Source of the DNA: Rubrivirga sp046845755 | GTDB lineage: Bacteria > Bacteroidota > Rhodothermia > Rhodothermales > Rubricoccaceae | Length of the DNA: 64,000 nt | Assembly: GCF_046845755.1 (NCBI RefSeq) | Contig: NZ_CP177357.1 | Coordinates: forward strand, 2,976,001 to 3,040,000 | Direction of reading: 5' to 3' | Part shown: positions 58,817 through 64,000 of the stretch, one piece after another | How positions within the stretch are numbered: the first letter of the stretch is position 1 | How the letters are laid out: each line of letters begins with the position of its first letter | Translations under genes and position numbers: made by a program | Notes under the pieces: model-generated | Told to the model about the DNA's origin: nothing | Databases searched by the model: none | The model's input: the letters and a program-made list of their open reading frames with translations, nothing else

Positions 58817-60214
58817 CTACCCCGCGTCCAGCGATTCTAGAAACGCCTGGGCCCAGGTGTGGACGTCGAGGTCGCCGACGGCGGCGCGCATGGCGGTGAG
58901 GCGGTCGCGGCGCTCGCGGTCGGGGAGGTCGAGCGCGTGCGCGACGGCGTGCGCCAGCCCGTCGGTGTCGTAGGGGTTGACGAGCATGGCGCCCTCGAGG
59001 TAGTCGGCCGCGCCGGTCAGCTCGCTGAGCACGAGCACGCCCGGCCCCTCGCCGTCGGCCGCGGCCACGGCGCTGACGGCCGCGAACTCGTGCGCGACGA
59101 GGTTCATCCCGTCCCGCAACGGCGTCACGAGCGCCACGTCCGCGACGCGGTACAGCGCCGCCAGCTCGGCGTGGTCGAACGATTGGTAGCGGTAGCGGAC
59201 CGGCGCCCAGGCGCCCTTCGCGAACCGCCCGTTGATGCGGCCGGCCGCCTCGTCGAGGTCGCGCTTGAGGCGGTCGTACGCGGCGACGCCCGTGCGCGAC
59301 GGCGTCGCGATCTGGACGAGCGAGACGGTCCCGTGGCGCTCGGGGTACAGCTCCAGAAACCGCTCGAACCCCTCCATCCGCAGCAGCAGCCCCTTCGTGT
59401 AGTCGAGCCGGTCGACGCCGAGCACGATCTGGACGCCCCCGAGGTCGCCCGAGAACTCGGCGGCCATCGATGCGGCCTCGGGCGCCGCCGCGAGCGCCTC
59501 GAAGCGGCCCACGTCGATGCCGATGGGGTGCGCCTCGACGCGGCACCGGCGCCCGTCCCACAGGACGTCGGTCCCGTCGATCTCGGCGCCCAGCAGGTCG
59601 CGCGCCGACTCGCGGAAGTTCTCGGCGTAGCCCTCGGTGTGGAAGCCGATGAGGTCGGACCCGAGCACGCCGCGCAGGAGCGGGCGCGCCGAGGGCAGGA
59701 TCTGGAAGACCTCCGAGGCAGGCCACGGGACGTGCCAGAAAAAGCCGATCCGGGCGTCCGGACGGGCCTCGCGGATCCGCTTCGGGACCCGCATCATGTG
59801 GTAGTCCTGGACCCAGAATGTCGGCCGCCCTTCGCCGGCGTCGGCGGCGTCGAGCGCCGCCTGGGCAAAGCGGTCGTTGACGGCGAGGTAGGCCTGGAGA
59901 AAGGCGCGCTCGGGCTCGACGTGCTGGACGAGGTAGTGCGACAGCGGCCACAGCACGCGGTTCGACATGCCCTGGTAGAAGCCCTCGAACTCGGCCTCGT
60001 CCAGCGGCACGCGGTGGACGGTGAACGTGGGGTCGTCGGCCGGCCACGCTTGCGCGAGCGGCGCGTCCTCGCCGGGGTCGCGGGCGGCCACCCAGGCGCC
60101 GCCGCGGCGCTCCAGCACGGGCAGCAGCGCCGAGGCCAGGCCCCCCAGGCTCGGCGCCCACCCGTCGGCGACCGGGCGGACGGGGGCGCGGTTGGCGACG
60201 AGGACGAGCGACAC
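58817..60214 (-). CDS. otsA: Trehalose-6-phosphate synthase
   Basis: A 465-residue GT20 glycosyltransferase joining UDP-glucose (or another NDP-glucose) and glucose-6-phosphate. Landmarks: the N-terminal loop LVLVANRAPV and GGLASALLPVL, FWVQDYHMMRVPKRI, GFFWHVPWPASEVFQILP, IGFHTEGYAENFRE, VLGVDRLDYTKGLLLRMEGF, PLRDGMNLVAHEFAA and VLSELTGAADYL. The GTG at 60214 gives the family's usual N-terminus; upstream frame is Arg-rich and unlikely. First gene of the trehalose cluster and divergent from the cyclase gene (102-base gap). Trehalose would serve as a compatible solute. Confidence 0.95.
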   Translation of the reverse strand: MSLVLVANRAPVRPVADGWAPSLGGLASALLPVLERRGGAWVAARDPGEDAPLAQAWPADDPTFTVHRVPLDEAEFEGFYQGMSNRVLWPLSHYLVQHVEPERAFLQAYLAVNDRFAQAALDAADAGEGRPTFWVQDYHMMRVPKRIREARPDARIGFFWHVPWPASEVFQILPSARPLLRGVLGSDLIGFHTEGYAENFRESARDLLGAEIDGTDVLWDGRRCRVEAHPIGIDVGRFEALAAAPEAASMAAEFSGDLGGVQIVLGVDRLDYTKGLLLRMEGFERFLELYPERHGTVSLVQIATPSRTGVAAYDRLKRDLDEAAGRINGRFAKGAWAPVRYRYQSFDHAELAALYRVADVALVTPLRDGMNLVAHEFAAVSAVAAADGEGPGVLVLSELTGAADYLEGAMLVNPYDTDGLAHAVAHALDLPDRERRDRLTAMRAAVGDLDVHTWAQAFLESLDAG

Positions 60215-60315
60215 GGGGCAGGGGATGAGGGAGTCGCGAGAGCTACGCGTGGGCGTGCGCGCTGTTCGCCGCCGAGGGGGTGCCACGCGGTCCGCACCGC
60301 TCGTACCCTTTCGTC

Positions 60316-61452
60316 ATGTCCTACGCCTCGCCCGCCCGCACCCACCTCCGCCGCGCGCTCCGGCTGGCGCCCGCGCTGGTGGCCGCCTGGGCGACCGCCT
60401 CGTTCGTCGCCGCGCGGCTCTCGGGCGTCGCCGCCGTCGAGGCCCTGCCGATGTCCGTCTCGCTGGGCCGCGCCCTCGCGACGGGCCTGCTGGTGGGGCT
60501 GCCCGCCGCCTGGCTCGAGTCGTCGGTGCTGGCGCGGACCGACCGCCGCTTCGGGGCCGGCCTCAGCCTGCTGCTCCGCACGGCCGCCTACACCGGCATC
60601 GTCGTGTTCGCGACCGTCGGGCTGGTGTTCCTGCTCAACGGCCTGGCCTTTGGCCGCTCGCCCGCCGACATCCTGGGCGACCGCGCCGTCGTCGAGTTTC
60701 TGCTCGGGCGGCCGTTCCTGTCGCTCGTCGTCCTGTTGATGCTGGCCTCGTTCGTCGTCAACCTGACCGTCCAGCTCCGCCGCGTGCTCGGGCCCGAGAC
60801 GCTGCTCGCGCTGCTCATCGGCCAGTACCGGCGGCCCGTCCGCGAGGAGCGCGCGTTCCTGTTCCTCGACCTCACCGACTCCACGATGACGGCCGAGCGC
60901 CTGGGCCCGCTCCGCTTTACCGACTTCAAGAACGACTTTTTTACCGACGTCGCCGAGGCCGTGCTCGCCACGCGCGGGCGCATCTTCCAGTACGTCGGCG
61001 ACGAGGCCGTCATCACCTGGCCGCTCGACGTGGCCCAGGAGACCGGCGCCCCGATCGAGTGCTTTTTCCTCGCCCACGACCTGGTGGCCCGGCGCGCGGG
61101 CCACTACGAGCGGCGCTACGGGACGGCCCCGCGCTTCAAGGGCGGCGTCCACGGCGGCGAGGTGTTCACGGCCGAGATCGGCGAGATCCGCCGCGGCATC
61201 GTCCACTCGGGCGACGTGGTCAACACCGCCGCGCGCATCGAGGGCCAGTGCCGCCCGCTCGGCCGCACGCTCCTGACCTCCGACGACTTTGCCGAGCGCC
61301 TCCAAGCCGCCTGGCCCGACGCCGGCGACTACCAGTATGAGCCCGTCGGCGAGATCCCGCTCCGAGGCAAGGCCGCGCCGGTCGGGCTGGTCGCCGTCGA
61401 GCGGCCGGTCGGGCAGAGGGTTCACACACGCGACGCCGAGGCGCGGGCGTAG
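60316..61452 (+). CDS. Membrane adenylate/guanylate cyclase (class III)
   Basis: A 378-residue protein. Four hydrophobic segments cover about 10-155 (ALRLAPALVAAWATASFVAA, LATGLLVGLPAAW, AAYTGIVVFATVGLVFLLNG, LSLVVLLMLASFVVNLTVQL). The class III cyclase domain follows: FLFLDLTDSTMTAERLG with the first metal Asp, IFQYVGDEAVITWPL with the second, and IVHSGDVVNTAARIEGQC with the conserved Asn/Arg transition-state residues. It is therefore probably active; ATP or GTP preference cannot be read with confidence. This topology (four TM then cyclase) is common in Bacteroidota and Rhodothermota. Confidence 0.9.
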   Translation: MSYASPARTHLRRALRLAPALVAAWATASFVAARLSGVAAVEALPMSVSLGRALATGLLVGLPAAWLESSVLARTDRRFGAGLSLLLRTAAYTGIVVFATVGLVFLLNGLAFGRSPADILGDRAVVEFLLGRPFLSLVVLLMLASFVVNLTVQLRRVLGPETLLALLIGQYRRPVREERAFLFLDLTDSTMTAERLGPLRFTDFKNDFFTDVAEAVLATRGRIFQYVGDEAVITWPLDVAQETGAPIECFFLAHDLVARRAGHYERRYGTAPRFKGGVHGGEVFTAEIGEIRRGIVHSGDVVNTAARIEGQCRPLGRTLLTSDDFAERLQAAWPDAGDYQYEPVGEIPLRGKAAPVGLVAVERPVGQRVHTRDAEARA

Positions 61453-61465
61453 CTTTGGGCCGCGC

Positions 61466-61549
61466 GCCCGGATGGCGGAATCGGTAGACGCAGCGGTCTC
61501 AAAAACCGCCGACCTTCGGGTCTTGTGGGTTCGAGTCCCACTCCGGGCA
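61466..61549 (+). tRNA. tRNA-Leu (CAA)
   Basis: Acceptor stem GCCCGGA/TCCGGGC with discriminator A. The D-arm reads TGGCGGAATCGGTAGACGCA. The anticodon arm is GCGGT-CTCAAAA-ACCGC, giving anticodon CAA. A long variable arm (CCGACCTTCGGGTCTTG region) marks a class II tRNA, and the T-arm has GTGGGTTCGAGTCCCAC. It decodes TTG, a rare codon in this GC-rich genome. Full CCA is not encoded (ACCG follows). Confidence 0.97.
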
Positions 61550-61611
61550 CCGGCGCTGGGCGCGCCCAGGCGGAGGACAGGACCGGGGCCGCCTCCCCCT
61601 CTCTCGACGCG

Positions 61612-62736
61612 ATGAGGCCCGACACGCTCCCCCCTGAGACCCCGCTCCCCTTCGCGACTCGCGACGTTGTGGTGATCGGCGGCGGGCAGGCCGCGCTCGC
61701 GCTCGGCTACCACCTGTCCCGCGAGCTCCGAAAGACCGACGCCACGCTCGCGCTCGTGGACGACCGGCCGGGCCCCGGCGGCGCCTGGCAGGCCACCTGG
61801 GACTCGCTCCGCCTGTTCTCCCCTGCCGAGTGGTCGTCGCTCCCGGGCTACCTCCTGCCCCGCCACCTCGACGCCCAGCCCGCTCGCGACGACTACCCGC
61901 ACCGCGACGACGTGCTCGGCTACCTCGCCGCGTATGAGGCCCGCCACGAGTTGCCCGTCTGGCGACCCGTCCGCGCGCTCGCCGTCCACCGCACCGACGG
62001 CGGCCTGCGCGTCGAGACCGACCGCGGCGACGTGACGGCGCGAGCCGTTGTGTGCGCGACCGGCACCGCCTCCGAGCCCGTCGTCCCCGAGGTCCCGGGC
62101 CGCGACGCGTTCGGAGGACGCCAGCTCCACTCGTCGGAGTACCGCTCACCGGCGGCGTTCGCCGGACAGCGCGTGCTCGTGGTCGGCGGCGGCAACTCGG
62201 GGGCCCAGATCGCCGCTGAGCTGGCGGGCGTCGCCGACGTCGTGTGGGCCGTCGAGCGCGAGCCCCGCTTCCTCCCGCCCGAGGTCGACGGCCGCGTCCT
62301 GTTCGATGCCGCGACGGCGCGCTACCACGCCCTGCAGAACGGCGAGGACCCCGGCCGCTCCTACACCCTGGGCGACGTCGTCCAGGTCCCGCCGGTCCGC
62401 GCTGCGCGCGACGCCGGGCAGCTCGGCGACGTCCGCCCGCCCGTCGCCCGCCTTACCGCGACCGGCGCCGTCTGGCCCGGCGGCACCGAGGAGGCCATCG
62501 ACGCCGTTGTCTGGTGCACCGGCTTCCGCCCGGCGCTGAGCCTGCTCGCGCCGCTCGGCGTGGTCGGGCCCAACGGCCGGGTCGCGGTCGAGGGCACCCA
62601 GTCGGTCGCCGAGCCCCGGCTGTGGCTGCTCGGCTACGGGCAGTGGACGGGGTTCGCCTCGGCCACGCTCGTCGGCGTCGGCCGCTCGGCCCGGGCGACG
62701 GCCCGCGAGGTCGCGGCCCTGCTCACCGCCAGCTAG
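61612..62736 (+). CDS. FAD/NAD(P)-binding flavin monooxygenase-like oxidoreductase
   Basis: A 374-residue flavoprotein. The first Rossmann motif is VVVIGGGQAALALGYHLS (FAD), the second is VLVVGGGNSGAQIAAELAG (NADPH). The intervening PGGAWQATWDSLRLFSPAEW and a late VVWCTGFRPALSLL motif fit the CzcO/ArsO-type monooxygenases. Substrate unknown. It starts 63 bases after the tRNA gene. ATG 61612 is chosen; the frame upstream overlaps the tRNA. Confidence 0.88.
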   Translation: MRPDTLPPETPLPFATRDVVVIGGGQAALALGYHLSRELRKTDATLALVDDRPGPGGAWQATWDSLRLFSPAEWSSLPGYLLPRHLDAQPARDDYPHRDDVLGYLAAYEARHELPVWRPVRALAVHRTDGGLRVETDRGDVTARAVVCATGTASEPVVPEVPGRDAFGGRQLHSSEYRSPAAFAGQRVLVVGGGNSGAQIAAELAGVADVVWAVEREPRFLPPEVDGRVLFDAATARYHALQNGEDPGRSYTLGDVVQVPPVRAARDAGQLGDVRPPVARLTATGAVWPGGTEEAIDAVVWCTGFRPALSLLAPLGVVGPNGRVAVEGTQSVAEPRLWLLGYGQWTGFASATLVGVGRSARATAREVAALLTAS

Positions 62737-62784
62737 GCCCGCCTCGGGCGCCGGCGCCAGCAGGGCGCGGACGCCCCCCTTGCT

Positions 62785-64000
62785 TTACGCCGGGACCGCC
62801 TCCCTAAGTAGGGCTACCGTCTTTCTGTACTCCTCAGCCTCGGCCGCGAGCGTGAACTCGATCTCGCCGTGGTTGTCGTGGACGACCCGAGCGATCTCGT
62901 CGAGCGGGACCCGAAAGAACTCCTTTCGATAGTTGACCCGGTTGACGCGGTGGCTGTCGAACTGACGGTGGAGTTCGGCCTCCAGGCTTGGTGCGTCATC
63001 CGAGTAGATGATGGCGTGGACATCGAACCGAAACGGGACCGAGGCGTCGCCGAGTTCGCGAACTCGGTCCATCGGATCAAGCCGCCGGGTCATCCCAATC
63101 TTGTAGACGTCGTCGCCGAACGAGCCAACGTTCGAGATCACGTAGACGTGGCCCGCCCGTGTCATCTGGGCCTGCGACATTGCCCGCTCCTTGTTCTCAT
63201 GTGCCTCGGCGAGTCGCCGCTCCAACTCCTCGATCTGACCCCGGAGCTTGTCTTGCTTGGCACCAACGGTGTCGGCGACTTCTGATCGGGCCTTGGCGAG
63301 TGCCTTCTCGTAGCGGGCCTCATCCTTTTCCGCCTCGCGCTGGACCCGCTCAATTTCCTTCTTCGCCTTCATCTCGTCCCGCATCTGCTCGCGTATCTGG
63401 CGCTGCTCCTCTCGCTCGGCCTCGCGCTTCTCATGGAACTCGTGGGTGAGGTGGAGTTCAGCAAGCTTGAGTCGGAGGTACATCCGCTCGATGGAGCAGC
63501 CGGTTGTGACAGAGAGCTTGTTAATGCGCTCATACGCCGTCTCCATACGGCGTTCCATGACCTCGACGTTGTTGTAACGAACCCGAGCGACGGCTGCGTC
63601 GCATTCGCCATTGAAGGCCCTAAACATGAGCTTCAGGCGGTCGCGAACCATCTTCTTGCCCTTCGCCGCACTCCCATCGACTGTCCAGTGGCTTGGAGCG
63701 TGAGAGGCCGCCCCATTTTTGATCGCTGTCTTCTGAGCTTTTCGGACTTCGTCGAGCTTCGCCTTGTAGCCAGCTGACTCAGGGAACTGGTAACGTGGCT
63801 CATAGACACCAAAGTCGTGAAGATGTGCCTCTTCGCTCAAGAGGTCGACTTGTCGCCGGAGACTCTTCGCCTCGGCTGTCGAGGCGGCGACCTGCTTTTC
63901 GGTTCGGTCCAACTCGGAGAGTGCTTTCTGCGCTCGGGCCTCAGCTTCGTCTGCTGCTCGAAGAGCATCGCCCGCGATACGCTCCATCTGCTCAGCCGCT
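62785..64000 (-). CDS. DUF4041/T5orf172 GIY-YIG-like protein (5' end beyond window)
   Basis: At least 405 residues; the frame stays open to the window edge, so the true start lies beyond it. The N-terminal part is a coiled coil (SELDRTEKQVAASTAEAKSL), followed by the DUF4041 region (ESAGYKAKLDEVRKAQKTAI, ERMYLRLKLAELHLTHEFHE), another long charged helix, and a C-terminal T5orf172 domain (GHVYVISNVGSFGDDVYKIG, MDRVRELGDASVPFRFDVHA, LEAELHRQFDSHRVNRVNYR), a divergent GIY-YIG nuclease fold. Such proteins are frequent in phage and defence-related regions. Codon use is markedly less GC-biased than in the rest of the window, suggesting acquisition. Confidence 0.85.
   Translation of the reverse strand, partial: AAEQMERIAGDALRAADEAEARAQKALSELDRTEKQVAASTAEAKSLRRQVDLLSEEAHLHDFGVYEPRYQFPESAGYKAKLDEVRKAQKTAIKNGAASHAPSHWTVDGSAAKGKKMVRDRLKLMFRAFNGECDAAVARVRYNNVEVMERRMETAYERINKLSVTTGCSIERMYLRLKLAELHLTHEFHEKREAEREEQRQIREQMRDEMKAKKEIERVQREAEKDEARYEKALAKARSEVADTVGAKQDKLRGQIEELERRLAEAHENKERAMSQAQMTRAGHVYVISNVGSFGDDVYKIGMTRRLDPMDRVRELGDASVPFRFDVHAIIYSDDAPSLEAELHRQFDSHRVNRVNYRKEFFRVPLDEIARVVHDNHGEIEFTLAAEAEEYRKTVALLREAVPA

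Overview
The window is very GC-rich DNA, with third codon positions almost all G or C. It most resembles the Rhodothermota/Bacteroidota lineage of aerobic marine bacteria such as Rubricoccus and Rubrivirga. The evidence is two secreted proteins with near-identical C-terminal sorting tails of the type IX secretion kind (42024-46865), Bacteroidota-style amidohydrolases, DUF3857/transglutaminase proteins, CHRD and lamin-tail domains, and a Bacteroidota-type Tgt without zinc ligands. The phylum is inferred from protein character, not from a marker-gene search. About 52 protein genes and one tRNA-Leu can be supported.

Layout. 1-6673: an HD-domain protein, a DUF445 membrane protein whose N-terminus is partly made of repeat DNA, a six-TM hybrid histidine kinase overlapping a PhcB-like methyltransferase, and a periplasmic coiled-coil protein. 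6746-17596: mostly minus-strand metabolism, with a TolB-like/TPR protein, an amidohydrolase, a double-DUF302 lipoprotein, dusB, two small PLDc_N-like membrane proteins, then guaA, gcvH, accC, accB and efp. 17889-28671: an RpiB-like/PduL-like pair of microcompartment type, three tandem exported amidohydrolases, a lipase-like hydrolase, fabH, two lipoproteins and proC. 28825-41899: two translationally coupled DUF3857 proteins, dnaN, DUF3224, a serine hydrolase, DUF1905/OmdA, a TerB/PH-like protein, an outer-membrane-type protein, an AI-2E/PerM permease and tgt. 42024-54904: secreted lamin-tail and CHRD proteins, ispH, a Coa1-like protein, an M20 peptidase, an L,D-transpeptidase, an M23 peptidase and tesB. 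54923-62736: a DUF559 nuclease cassette, trehalose genes (GH15, otsB, otsA), a membrane adenylate cyclase, tRNA-Leu(CAA) and a flavoprotein. 62785 to the end: a lower-GC DUF4041/GIY-YIG-like nuclease gene.

The most unusual feature is a dense, layered set of dispersed repeats between and inside genes. Family A is a palindrome with core CCCTCTCCC-N-GGGAGAGGG and the tail ACAGGGTGAGGGG. Family B centres on CTCCTCGGATGAGGAG. Family C has GTCATCC/GGATGAC ends. There are also 21-bp tandem arrays and a MITE-like element. Two family A copies form 45-bp terminal inverted repeats around a DUF559 nuclease gene (54923-55397), whose stop codon lies in the repeat. At 57590-57983 a family C element is split by a MITE-like element with a clean 5-bp target duplication (CTCAG), and that element has itself taken smaller insertions. 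The same repeat types also appear in frame inside the DUF445 gene.

Other leads are a possible Phc-type signalling pair, a degenerate PduL/RpiB pair without shell genes, and several enzyme homologues lacking key residues (Tgt, one transglutaminase, two amidohydrolases). Repeat families were defined by eye and genome-wide copy number is unknown.
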